Shown here piece by piece: positions 8,145 through 15,018 of a stretch of DNA of 22,117 nucleotides (positions are counted from its first letter, which is position 1; the number at the start of each line of letters is the position of its first letter). This DNA comes from Candidatus Woesearchaeota archaeon (GTDB lineage: Archaea > Nanobdellota > Nanobdellia > UBA10117 > WJKY01). The position numbers and the translations under genes were made by a program. Location of the stretch: contig WJKY01000006.1 in assembly GCA_014728835.1 (NCBI GenBank), forward strand, positions 1-22,117, read 5' to 3'. The notes below the pieces were generated by a model, which saw only the letters and a list, made by a program, of their open reading frames with translations, did not search any database and was not told the DNA's origin.

Positions 8145-8154
8145 GCTTTTAAAA
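8145..8154 (+). promoter_or_regulatory. TATA box for aRF1
   Basis: GCTTTTAAAA, centred about 27 bp before the ATG at 8177; a leaderless start is predicted. Confidence 0.55.
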
Positions 8155-8176
8155 AGAAGAATATTGTGATTAAATT

Positions 8177-9274
8177 ATGGCATCTGAACAAAAACAAAAA
8201 CTACAGCTCAAGAAATTAGTAAAGGAATTATCTAGCTACCGCGCTCGACATACAGAATTAATATCTGTATATGTGCCTGCTGGGTATAATTTAGACCTAA
8301 TAATCAATCAATTGCAGTCTGAATCTGGTACTGCGAGAAACATCAAATCATCTAAAACAAGAAAAAATGTAATTGCTGCTCTGGATAAAATGATTGGTCA
8401 GCTTCGCGTTTACAAAAAAACACCTAAAAACGGGCTTGCAATTTTCTCTGGCAACATTGCTGAAGAACAATCAGGACAAACAGATGTAAAAATTTGGGCA
8501 ATTGAACCTCCAGAACCATTAAAATTAAAGATGTATAAATGTGACCAAAATTTTTACTTAGAGCCTTTAAAAGAAATAATGACTCCTAAGTCAGCATATG
8601 GTTTATTAGTAATGGACAGCAAAGAAGCTAGTTTTGCAATTTTAAAAGGTAAAACTATTATTCCAATTACAACTTTAAAATCTGCTGTGCCTGGAAAGAT
8701 GCGTGCTGGTGGACAATCTGCAGCTCGTTTTGCAAGAGTTAGAGAAGGTTTAGTTAAAGATTTTTACAAAAAAATTGGTGAAACTGCAAACAAAAAATTT
8801 GCCGGCAAAGAAATTGTTGGTATTTTAGTTGGCGGACCAGGTCCGACAAAAGAAGATTTTGTAAATGGAGAATTTCTCAGAACAAAAGTTAAAGAAAAAG
8901 TAATTGCAACTAAAAATTTAGGTTACACAGGAGACCATGGTTTAAATGAACTTGTTGAAAAATCAGAAGATGTTCTTGCAAAAGAAGAAGTAATTAGAGA
9001 AAAACAAGCTATGAAAAAATTCTTAACTTTGCTAAATACAGACCCAAAAAAAGTTGCATACGGAGAACAAGAAGTTAAAAAAGCAATTGAAATGAAAGCT
9101 GTTGATACTTTGCTTATTTCTGAAAAAGTGCCAGAAGCTAAAACAGAAAAATTAATGGAGAATGTTGAAAAAGGCGGCGGCAAAACAGTAATAATCTCTG
9201 CCAAAATACCAGAAGGTGAACAGCTTTCTGGGTTAAGTGGCTTTGCAGCTATTCTAAGGTTTCCTATTAGTTAA
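8177..9274 (+). CDS. prf1: Peptide chain release factor aRF1
   Basis: Archaeal class I release factor that reads all three stop codons and triggers peptidyl-tRNA hydrolysis. Domain 1 carries SGTARNIKS (the GTS-like triplet at 51-53 and NIKS at 55-58) and the YxCxxxF stop-reading motif (Tyr120, Cys122, Phe126). Domain 2 has the catalytic GGQ at 178-180 in PGKMRAGGQSAARFARVRE. Domain 3 (about 275-365) is the pelota/eRF1 C-terminal fold. At 365 residues it is shorter than the usual 400-plus, and domain 3 shows no cysteine pairs of a zinc-binding minidomain, so that part seems lost. The aIF5A gene follows 41 bases on with its own TATA box. Confidence 0.95.
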   Translation: MASEQKQKLQLKKLVKELSSYRARHTELISVYVPAGYNLDLIINQLQSESGTARNIKSSKTRKNVIAALDKMIGQLRVYKKTPKNGLAIFSGNIAEEQSGQTDVKIWAIEPPEPLKLKMYKCDQNFYLEPLKEIMTPKSAYGLLVMDSKEASFAILKGKTIIPITTLKSAVPGKMRAGGQSAARFARVREGLVKDFYKKIGETANKKFAGKEIVGILVGGPGPTKEDFVNGEFLRTKVKEKVIATKNLGYTGDHGLNELVEKSEDVLAKEEVIREKQAMKKFLTLLNTDPKKVAYGEQEVKKAIEMKAVDTLLISEKVPEAKTEKLMENVEKGGGKTVIISAKIPEGEQLSGLSGFAAILRFPIS

Positions 9275-9285
9275 TTTTGAAAAAC

Positions 9286-9294
9286 TATTTAAAG
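9286..9294 (+). promoter_or_regulatory. TATA box for aIF5A
   Basis: TATTTAAAG is centred 26 bp before the ATG at 9316. It shows that the coding start is this ATG, not an in-frame TTG at 9277 that would add 13 unrelated residues. Confidence 0.6.
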
Positions 9295-9315
9295 CAAAAA
9301 CTAAAGCAAATAAAT

Positions 9316-9714
9316 ATGAATATTGTACATAAAGACGTTGGTTCATTAAAAAAAGGAAGTTATATGATGATGGATGGCAGAGCATGTCAGATAGTTAGCA
9401 TGGAGCGCTCTGCACCTGGAAAACATGGTCATGCAAAATACAGAATTATGGGTGTTGATTTGTTAACAGGCACAAAAAAACAAGCTGTTTACACAGGACA
9501 TGACAAAGTAAAAGTGCCAATTATCGAAAAGAAAAGCGCACAAGTTCTTTCTGTGTCTGGAAATAAAGTTCAAATTATGGATATGGAATCTTATGAAACA
9601 TTTGAACTTGATATCCCTGACGAATTTAAAGGTAAAATCGAGGAAAACGGCGAAGTAACTTACTGGAATATTTTAGGAGAAAAAGTTATAAAGCAAGTAA
9701 AATCAGCTGAATAA
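9316..9714 (+). CDS. eif5A: Translation factor aIF5A
   Basis: 132-residue archaeal homologue of eIF5A/EF-P, which helps ribosomes through stalling sequences. The N-terminal KOW-like domain contains the hypusination loop APGKHGHAK, with Lys36 as the residue normally modified by deoxyhypusine synthase (that enzyme is not in this window). The C-terminal OB-fold covers about 70-132. The start follows from the TATA box and the family N-terminus. eL40 follows after 26 bases with no clear promoter, so the two are probably co-transcribed. Confidence 0.95.
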   Translation: MNIVHKDVGSLKKGSYMMMDGRACQIVSMERSAPGKHGHAKYRIMGVDLLTGTKKQAVYTGHDKVKVPIIEKKSAQVLSVSGNKVQIMDMESYETFELDIPDEFKGKIEENGEVTYWNILGEKVIKQVKSAE

Positions 9715-9740
9715 GGAAAAACCATACAGAGTAGACTAAA

Positions 9741-9929
9741 ATGGCTAAAATAAAAGAAGCAGCAGATCGTTTGTTTGGCAGGAAATTTGTATGTAAACGA
9801 TGTAAAAAAACCATTAAAGCTAATCAGATGAAAATCCGTGCAAAAAAAATTCCTTGTCCGCGGTGCGGTTCAAGAGATTTCAGACCAAAAAAGAAAGAAA
9901 AGAGAATGGTTGCTGGTACTGCTAAGTAA
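9741..9929 (+). CDS. rpl40e: Ribosomal protein eL40 (L40e)
   Basis: 62-residue basic zinc-ribbon protein of the large ribosomal subunit. Cys18-x2-Cys21 and Cys39-x2-Cys42 form the zinc site, followed by SRDFRPKKKEKR, which matches the C-terminal LRPKxKE of archaeal eL40. It is slightly longer than the usual 50 or so residues, mainly in the tail. No SD is evident. The stop codon TAA abuts the stop of the opposing gene directly (TAA|TTA). Confidence 0.85.
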   Translation: MAKIKEAADRLFGRKFVCKRCKKTIKANQMKIRAKKIPCPRCGSRDFRPKKKEKRMVAGTAK

Positions 9930-10484
9930 TTATTTATACTTTTTTAATTTTGTTTCCAAAAGTTTTTTAGCTTTTTTAATTTTTTGTATATCTGCTCTAA
10001 ATACACAATAAGCGCCTTCTAAATGATTATATGATTTATAATTACATTCATCTCTAATTATACATGGAATATATTTAGAAAGAATAGGTATATCTTTTGA
10101 GTCTATATATGCATCTTCTGAGTCTCTGCTAGATGTATATTCTAAGTTTATATTGTTAATATGCACATATACAGTTTTTACATTATATGAGTTAGGGCAG
10201 CTTACAACTACGTAAATCCCTCCTTTAACATCACTAATAAAATCATTAATAATATCTCTTTCTTTTTGTCTGGGCAATTTTTTAGTTAAAGTTTCTAATT
10301 CAGTTATTTTTGTAAAAACAAATCCGTTGTCAATATTTCTTATTATTTCTTCTATATGAGTTTTATCAATATCTGGTTTTTCTTGTTTAAATTGCTTTTT
10401 TTCCTTACAATCACAAAAGCGTTTAATTGAATCATCTTTTGATTTTTCTAATTTTAGCATATTGCCACATTTTTTGCAAAACAT
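9930..10484 (-). CDS. Hypothetical protein with N-terminal zinc ribbon
   Basis: 184 residues. The N-terminus MFCKKCGNML with Cys3 and Cys6, then Cys24 and Cys26, looks like the half-ribbon found in TFS/RPB9 and other archaeal zinc-ribbon proteins. Family identity beyond that is unknown. A charged linker (30-45) leads to an alpha/beta domain (about 45-184) with VYVHINNINLEY and several Cys (114, 140, 146, 159) and no recognised catalytic motif. It shares one TATA box with the divergent aIF2 gamma gene and abuts eL40 at its 3' end with no spacer. Low GC and Asn/Ile/Lys-rich composition suggests a fast-evolving gene. Confidence 0.65.
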   Translation of the reverse strand: MFCKKCGNMLKLEKSKDDSIKRFCDCKEKKQFKQEKPDIDKTHIEEIIRNIDNGFVFTKITELETLTKKLPRQKERDIINDFISDVKGGIYVVVSCPNSYNVKTVYVHINNINLEYTSSRDSEDAYIDSKDIPILSKYIPCIIRDECNYKSYNHLEGAYCVFRADIQKIKKAKKLLETKLKKYK

Positions 10485-10505
10485 AATATAACTTATATTG
10501 TAAAG

Positions 10506-10515
10506 ATTTTTAAAG
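10506..10515. promoter_or_regulatory. Shared bidirectional TATA box
   Basis: A single near-symmetric element (ATTTTTAAAG; CTTTAAAAAT on the other strand) is centred 26-28 bp from both divergent start codons (10484 minus, 10538 plus). Only 53 bp separate the starts, and no second TATA of similar quality lies at the right distance for either gene. Confidence 0.6.
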
Positions 10516-10537
10516 GCTATTCATGTTGTTTTTTTAG

Positions 10538-11758
10538 ATGGCAAAGAAATTATTACCAGAAGTAAATATAGGATTAATCGGTCACGTAGATCATGGTAAG
10601 ACAACTTTAACTCATGCTTTAACTGGCAAATGGACTATGATTCATTCTGAGGAACTTAAAAGAGGCATAACTATTAAGCTTGGTTATGCTGATTGTGATA
10701 TTAAAAAATGCGAGAAATGTGACAAGTTTGTAGTTGGAAAAAAATGTAAGTGCGGTGGAAAACCAAAAACTGTGCGAAAAGTTTCTTTTGTTGATGCTCC
10801 AGGTCACGAAACATTAATGGCTGTAATGATTTCTGGCGCTGCAATTATGGATGGCGCTATTTTAGTTGTTGCTGCAAATGAAAAATGTCCGCAGCCGCAA
10901 ACTCAAGAGCATTTGATGGCGCTGAAAATAATGGGCATCAAAAACATAATTATTGTTCAAAATAAAATTGATTTAATTACAAAGAAAAAAGCTCTGGAAA
11001 ATTATAAAGCAATAAAAGAATTTGCAGAAAAAACACTTGGTTTTAAAGTTCCTATAATTCCTGTTTCTGCGCTGAAAAAAGTTAATTTAGGAGCTTTGCT
11101 AAAAGCAATACAAGAAAAAATTCCAACTCCAAAAAGAGATTTATCAAAAAATCCACTTTTGCTTATTGCGCGAAGTTTTGATATCAATAAACCAGGAACA
11201 AAAATAAATAAAATAATTGGCGGTGTTCTTGGCGGAGCAATATCACAAGGACAATTTAAAGTTGGAGATGATATTGAAATAAAGCCTGGCAGAGAAATTG
11301 AGAAAAAAGGCGGGCAAAAAAAATGGATTTCTGTGAAAACTAAAATCAAAAGCATTGCTTGTGGTGGAGAAATTATAAAAGAAAAAGGTCCAGGCGGAAC
11401 AATTGCTATTTCCACTGAATTAGACTCGGGTATAACTAAATCTGATGCTTTTGTAGGCAATGTCCTAGGAAAACCAGATAACTTACCTCCTGTATTTCAC
11501 GATTTAAAGCTTAAAACTCATTTATTTAACTATGTTATAGGCTCAAAAGAAAAAATAAAAATGGAACCTATTAAACAATATGAACCATTAATGCTTAGTG
11601 TTGGAACAGCTACAACAATTGGTTTGCCGCAAAGTGCTGGAGATATTATGGAATTAAAGCTAAAACGCCCTGTTTGTGCTTCAAAAGGTGACAAAGTAGC
11701 AATTGGCAGGCAAATAAAAAATAGGTGGAGATTAATTGGTTACGGAGTTGTTCTTTAA
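10538..11758 (+). CDS. eif2g: Translation initiation factor aIF2 subunit gamma
   Basis: GTPase subunit of aIF2, which brings Met-tRNAi to the small ribosomal subunit. Motifs: G1 GHVDHGKT (15-22), switch I RGITIKLGYAD (42-52), zinc knuckle Cys58/Cys61/Cys70/Cys72, G3 DAPGH (86-90), G4 NKID (142-145), G5 SALK (177-180). Two beta-barrel domains follow (about 200-406), ending WRLIGYGVVL. The length (406) is normal. It starts leaderlessly from the shared TATA box. The 3' end of the gene is duplicated downstream (see the repeats at 11734, 11832 and 11941). The alpha and beta subunits are not in the window. Confidence 0.96.
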   Translation: MAKKLLPEVNIGLIGHVDHGKTTLTHALTGKWTMIHSEELKRGITIKLGYADCDIKKCEKCDKFVVGKKCKCGGKPKTVRKVSFVDAPGHETLMAVMISGAAIMDGAILVVAANEKCPQPQTQEHLMALKIMGIKNIIIVQNKIDLITKKKALENYKAIKEFAEKTLGFKVPIIPVSALKKVNLGALLKAIQEKIPTPKRDLSKNPLLLIARSFDINKPGTKINKIIGGVLGGAISQGQFKVGDDIEIKPGREIEKKGGQKKWISVKTKIKSIACGGEIIKEKGPGGTIAISTELDSGITKSDAFVGNVLGKPDNLPPVFHDLKLKTHLFNYVIGSKEKIKMEPIKQYEPLMLSVGTATTIGLPQSAGDIMELKLKRPVCASKGDKVAIGRQIKNRWRLIGYGVVL

Positions 11759-11776
11759 GTTAATTTACTTCTAATT
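11734..11776 (+). repeat. aIF2 gamma 3'-end repeat, copy 1 (in gene)
   Basis: 43 bases covering the last codons, the stop and 18 bases beyond; identical to 11941-11983. Its upstream part (11727-11749) also matches 11832-11854. Confidence 0.95.
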
Positions 11777-11831
11777 GCTTTTTGATTGCAAATGCAATCA
11801 ACAGGTGCGAGCTGACTGGGCAGCTCTGTAA

Positions 11832-11854
11832 GGAGATTAATTGGTTACGGAGTT
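11832..11854 (+). repeat. aIF2 gamma 3'-end repeat, copy 2 (partial)
   Basis: 23 bases identical to 11727-11749. Read on in the gene's frame it would end RLIGYGVIR-stop, so it still resembles a gene end with its own terminator codon. Confidence 0.9.
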
Positions 11855-11940
11855 ATTAGGTAATTTTTATTGTTAGCTCAATAGCAAAGCTAGTTCTTTT
11901 CGAGCACCGCGAGAACCTCCTCGGGATGGAGGAGCATCCC

Positions 11941-11983
11941 AATTGGTTACGGAGTTGTTCTTTAAGTTAATTTACTTCTAATT
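11941..11983 (+). repeat. aIF2 gamma 3'-end repeat, copy 3
   Basis: 43 bases identical to 11734-11776, offset by 207 bases. The sequence after it (ATTAAATAAG) differs from that after copy 1. Confidence 0.95.
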
Positions 11984-12035
11984 ATTAAATAAGTTTAACT
12001 GATGCTTGTGTTTTTTTCGATAGTAAGCACCCTAA

Positions 12036-12046
12036 AAGTTATAAAG
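12036..12046 (+). promoter_or_regulatory. Probable TATA box for the 12063 gene
   Basis: AAGTTATAAAG lies 22-25 bp before the ATG; the spacing is slightly short but within tolerance. Confidence 0.4.
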
Positions 12047-12062
12047 GATTATTACCTATTTT

Positions 12063-12401
12063 ATGAAAGTATGGGTTTATTCCCTATCGCAAATAGTGAA
12101 AATGCCGAAACAATTCGAAAACAAGTTAGCTGTTATGCGCGTGCGCACGAAATTTATTGCACCTTATCGTAAATGCAGGTATTTCTATCTTGAAAAAAAG
12201 AATTTGAAATCTAAACGAGCATTTAAGAAACATGTTCGCGAAATAGCTGAAAATTGGCCAAATGGCACATATTATCTTAAATTAAGCACTGGCAAAGTTT
12301 TTGCCCGCTTTGACTGGATTAACGGCAAAGTAAAAAAGCTTTACAAAGAATCTCCTGCCACAGGAAAAATATACCCTATTTGTGACTGGATTAGGTGTTA
12401 A
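12063..12401 (+). CDS. Small basic hypothetical protein
   Basis: 112 residues, not recognised. Strongly basic and aromatic (YRKCRYFYLEKKNLKSKRAFKKH; FARFDWINGKVKKLYKES), with Cys at 38, 107 and 112 but no zinc pair, no membrane segment and no signal. The composition fits a nucleic-acid-binding or ribosome-associated protein, but that is a guess. An internal Met14 (12102) could be the real start, since the first 13 residues look unlike the rest; TATA spacing favours 12063. The stop overlaps the opposing gene's stop (TTAA). Confidence 0.6.
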   Translation: MKVWVYSLSQIVKMPKQFENKLAVMRVRTKFIAPYRKCRYFYLEKKNLKSKRAFKKHVREIAENWPNGTYYLKLSTGKVFARFDWINGKVKKLYKESPATGKIYPICDWIRC

Positions 12402-12643
12402 TCAGATTTTTTATAATTTCTATAACAACGATAACTTAAAACATACCAAGGTACAGCAAATGCTGCGGCAACGACTGGAAAATAATTTTCTCCAGAAGTA
12501 TGGGTTAAATAATCTGCAATACCAATTAAAGAAATTGTAACTCCAGACCCTAAACTAACAAACATGCTTAAAAGACTATCTCGTTTTTTATTTTTTTCTT
12601 GTTTTATTAATAATTCCAGACCTTCTGTATCTTCTTTCGCCAT
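12398..12643 (-). CDS. Small two-helix membrane protein
   Basis: 81 residues, not recognised. A charged N-terminus (1-23) is followed by two hydrophobic helices (about 25-44 and 53-70) and a basic tail (RCYRNYKKSD). It begins 3 bases after the eL33 stop, so it is probably translated from the eL33 transcript. Its stop overlaps that of the convergent 12063 gene by 3 bases. Confidence 0.65.
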   Translation of the reverse strand: MAKEDTEGLELLIKQEKNKKRDSLLSMFVSLGSGVTISLIGIADYLTHTSGENYFPVVAAAFAVPWYVLSYRCYRNYKKSD

Positions 12644-12646
12644 AGA

Positions 12647-12907
12647 TTATTCAATATCAACTTTATCTCCAAGTGCTTGACCTGGAAGGCCTTTTTCTCT
12701 GAAATGAACGCGAACTACACCTTTGTTTCCATGTGGCTGAGTAATTATTCCTGTGATTTTTTTGCCAGATGAGCAAGTCCATACTACTTTTTTGTTTTTT
12801 AATTTTGTAGCACCTTCTTTAGTATCAACGCCTTCTACTTTTACAAGCATTTGGCGCGGATTTTGCTGCTTGTGTGATCCTCTGTAGTTTAAAACTATGC
12901 CTTTCAT
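12647..12907 (-). CDS. rpl35ae: Ribosomal protein eL33 (L35Ae)
   Basis: 86-residue beta-barrel protein of the large ribosomal subunit. Matches the L35Ae family throughout: NYRGSHKQQNPRQMLVKVEGVDTKE at the start, then KKVVWTCSSGKKITGIITQPHGNKGVVRVHF and the closing LPGQALGDKVDI. Full length. It is transcribed leaderlessly or with a leader of about 4 bases from the TATA box near 12937, and is followed closely by a small membrane protein gene. Confidence 0.93.
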   Translation of the reverse strand: MKGIVLNYRGSHKQQNPRQMLVKVEGVDTKEGATKLKNKKVVWTCSSGKKITGIITQPHGNKGVVRVHFREKGLPGQALGDKVDIE

Positions 12908-12932
12908 TATAGGAAAAGAAAACGTAAATTAG

Positions 12933-12941
12933 TTTTTAAAG
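12933..12941 (-). promoter_or_regulatory. TATA box for eL33
   Basis: CTTTAAAAA on the minus strand, about 29 bp before the ATG at 12907. Confidence 0.5.
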
Positions 12942-12949
12942 TTTGTGAA

Positions 12950-13072
12950 TTATTTTTTACAGCTATATTTGTTCATTGATTTGTAGGCTTGCTGTATTTC
13001 ATAGTTCGTACCAGAATCATACTTTTTAGAAGTATAACAGTCCTTACATGTATTTGCATAATTATTTTGCAT
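12950..13072 (-). CDS. 40-residue cysteine-containing peptide
   Basis: An ATG one base after the stop of the large nucleotidyltransferase gene (TAA-A-ATG) opens a 40-codon frame ending TAA. The peptide has Cys9-x2-Cys12 and Cys38, is rich in Tyr, Lys and Asn (begins MQNNYANTCKDCYTSKKYD) and lacks a hydrophobic segment. The tight spacing suggests translation from the upstream gene's mRNA. It resembles no family I know; it could be a small zinc-binding partner or a chance frame. The region has no other feature. Confidence 0.4.
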   Translation of the reverse strand: MQNNYANTCKDCYTSKKYDSGTNYEIQQAYKSMNKYSCKK

Positions 13073-13073
13073 T

Positions 13074-14924
13074 TTAAGCACCAATTACAATTTTCATGTC
13101 TTTACTTAATATTTTTTTCAGAGAATCAATTGTTTTAGTTGTTAATGTAGTTGGTTTGCCTGCGAATTTCTTAATTTCTTTGTTTACTGTTTTCAAAGTT
13201 ACTGATTTTGCTTTGGTTAAGGCACCGTTTTTTCCAAGTTTATATTCTTTGATGTCTGTATTTGGATCTGATGTATCCATAATCACAAAAGCTTTATCTG
13301 AAAGCAACCAGATGTCTGCGCGTTTTTTACCATAAGTTGCAGATATTTTGTATTTTTCCATTCGTTTACCTTTTTCAGCTCTGATTAAATCAAAAGTATC
13401 TTTTGCTAATCTGTCTTCTTCAAAAGCAAGAGATGCTATTTCTTTTAAACTACCTTCGTCTTTTTTATGGATTTTTTCAATTCTTTTTAGAATATGTAAA
13501 AATTTAGACGGAGATAATTTTTTCTTGATAATATTTGTTTCAAATTGCTTAATTGCCTTGCTTGGAGTTGCTTTTACTCCAACCATTTTCAAAGCAGCAG
13601 TAATATCTTCAATTGTTTTTTCCCAAAGTTCTTTTATTTCTTTTTTAGTTTTTTTTCTTTCTAACTGCTTTGTTAATTTATCCATTCGTTTTAGATAAGA
13701 TTCTGCTTTTTTCATTAGTGTGTCAACTAGTTTTGCTGGAACTTCTTTTCTTTTTCCAGTTTCAATTTCTTTTCTGATTTTTAGAATATCATCAAGTATT
13801 TTCGCATATTTTTCCTCTAAAAGACCTGGCTTTACAAAATATTCTCGTATTTGCGCAGGAGTTGCTTTTGGATGTGGAGGAGGATGTCCAATCATCATCA
13901 GCGCACCTTGAGATGGCGTAAATGTTGACCAAAAGAAATCTTCAACACCTATTTCTTTTAGTTTATTTTTTGTTCTGTCTAATACTTGTTTACCTGACTT
14001 AATGTATTTTTCAACAGCTTCAGGTGTTGGTGTAATTTTTCCTTTTTTCAAAAGCTGTTTCCAAGGTGTAAATAGACCTCGGTCATATAATGGAATTCCA
14101 TCTCTTAGAAAAGTAAATATAACTGGGTTTGCACTTTTAATAGAATCCCACATTTCAGATAAAATATAAATTTGTGTGTTTAGCTTGTTTTTAACACCAG
14201 CTGCATTACCTGCTTCTGCACCCATTCCCCAAATTATAGATCTCAGTTTTGAGCGCAATTCATTTGCAGTCATTCGAGTAACATCTGTATCATCAATTAC
14301 AATAAAAGTATCTATATCAGAATCTTTTGTTGCATCTCCGCGAACCATTGATCCTGCAAGAACATAAGATATAACATATTTTTCAAACTTTTTTAGAACC
14401 ATCATTTTATGAATCTCAACAAGTCTAATAGCACCTATCCAACCACCGTCATAAATAGGCATCCCCATAGCAATCAGATTTAGAATTTCATATTTGCTTT
14501 TCATACACATGTCCCAAAGCTCATCTAACAAAACTACTGAAATATCAACATCTTTTAATTTCTTAGAAGCTAGTTTTTTCAGTTCTTTGCTAACTTCTAG
14601 TTTGCGTTTCAATTTATCTTTAATGTCGCCTTTTGCTTGCGTTAGAACAAGTATGTTAAATTCTTTTTCTTCCTCTTTCTTTTTTGGCTTTGGAGGAAGT
14701 AAAACAATACCAAGAATATCTTTTTTGAATTTTTTTAGAGCTTGTTTTTTAAATGGTTCTGCATCTTTTTTTAGCTTTTCTAATTTTTCTTTAACTTCTT
14801 TTGCTAATTTAGCTTTTTTAGCCTGTTGCATAGCTTTTAGCTGCTCAGGAGATATAGGAGCAGGTTTATTTGATTTAGGAATCTCGTAATCAGGAATTTT
14901 TGAATTTTTAATTTTCTTCGCCAT
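13074..14924 (-). CDS. Tandem nucleotidyltransferase with HEPN-like helices
   Basis: 616 residues from the ATG at 14924. A further 24 upstream codons are open but are excluded because a TATA box sits 25-26 bp before this ATG. A basic helical N-terminus (1-80) leads to a degenerate nucleotidyltransferase (NTase) half (about 88-170), in which EFN replaces DxD. Then comes a pol-beta-type NTase (about 183-290) with GSMVRGDATKDSDID (Gly191, Ser192, Asp203, Asp205). The two halves share the pattern E-(L/M)-W-D...G-(M/I)-P-(I/L)-YD-x-G (134-161 and 256-283). PTPEAV (299-304) begins an HEPN-like helical domain (about 300-390), then coiled coil, then a small beta domain (about 522-616). It is paralogous to the 15795 gene. 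Substrate unknown; adenylylation of RNA, protein or a small molecule is plausible. Confidence 0.8.
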   Translation of the reverse strand: MAKKIKNSKIPDYEIPKSNKPAPISPEQLKAMQQAKKAKLAKEVKEKLEKLKKDAEPFKKQALKKFKKDILGIVLLPPKPKKKEEEKEFNILVLTQAKGDIKDKLKRKLEVSKELKKLASKKLKDVDISVVLLDELWDMCMKSKYEILNLIAMGMPIYDGGWIGAIRLVEIHKMMVLKKFEKYVISYVLAGSMVRGDATKDSDIDTFIVIDDTDVTRMTANELRSKLRSIIWGMGAEAGNAAGVKNKLNTQIYILSEMWDSIKSANPVIFTFLRDGIPLYDRGLFTPWKQLLKKGKITPTPEAVEKYIKSGKQVLDRTKNKLKEIGVEDFFWSTFTPSQGALMMIGHPPPHPKATPAQIREYFVKPGLLEEKYAKILDDILKIRKEIETGKRKEVPAKLVDTLMKKAESYLKRMDKLTKQLERKKTKKEIKELWEKTIEDITAALKMVGVKATPSKAIKQFETNIIKKKLSPSKFLHILKRIEKIHKKDEGSLKEIASLAFEEDRLAKDTFDLIRAEKGKRMEKYKISATYGKKRADIWLLSDKAFVIMDTSDPNTDIKEYKLGKNGALTKAKSVTLKTVNKEIKKFAGKPTTLTTKTIDSLKKILSKDMKIVIGA

Positions 14925-14945
14925 GCTTAAGCTTGGTTTAGAGGG

Positions 14946-14953
14946 TTTATAAA
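14946..14953 (-). promoter_or_regulatory. TATA box for the 14924 gene
   Basis: The perfect palindrome TTTATAAA is centred about 26 bp before the ATG at 14924. It settles the start of that gene and predicts a leaderless mRNA. Confidence 0.6.
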
Positions 14954-14972
14954 CGTTTTGGAGAGCGAAACA

Positions 14973-14980
14973 CTTAAAAA
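14973..14980 (+). promoter_or_regulatory. Possible TATA box for the 15019 gene
   Basis: CTTAAAAA is centred about 43 bp before the ATG at 15019, giving a leader of roughly 17 bases without an SD. Confidence 0.35.
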
Positions 14981-15018
14981 GGGTTTTTGTTACCACTACA
15001 TTATAAAATGTGAATAAT

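Larger units (their letters stand above)
11759..12062. other. Gene-free stretch with repeats and hairpins
   Basis: About 300 bases without a credible reading frame. It contains copies 2 and 3 of the aIF2 gamma 3' end, the perfect hairpin TGATTGC-AAAT-GCAATCA (11783-11800), hairpin GAGCTG/CAGCTC (11809-11826), TAGCT/AGCTA (11874-11892), and a GC-rich block at 11901-11940 where CTCCTC/GAGGAG and GGGATG/CATCCC are mutually exclusive stems. A T7 tract at 12011-12017 could terminate transcription. The end holds the promoter of the 12063 gene. A structured non-coding RNA is possible but not shown. Confidence 0.6.

Noticed and set aside
9277..9315. N-terminal extension of aIF5A from a TTG start
   Set aside because: It contains the TATA box sequence and has no family similarity; the ATG at 9316 fits both the promoter and the family start.
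11861..11940. tRNA-like sequence (TTAGCTCAATAGC... and a GC-rich arm)
   Set aside because: The arms do not fit a cloverleaf and no T-loop consensus is seen; treated as hairpins only.
11727..11983. CRISPR array from the three repeats
   Set aside because: Repeat copies differ in length, include coding sequence and have unequal spacers; no cas genes are nearby.
15001..15008. TTATAAAA as TATA box for the 15019 gene
   Set aside because: It lies only about 15 bp before the ATG, so transcription would start inside the gene.
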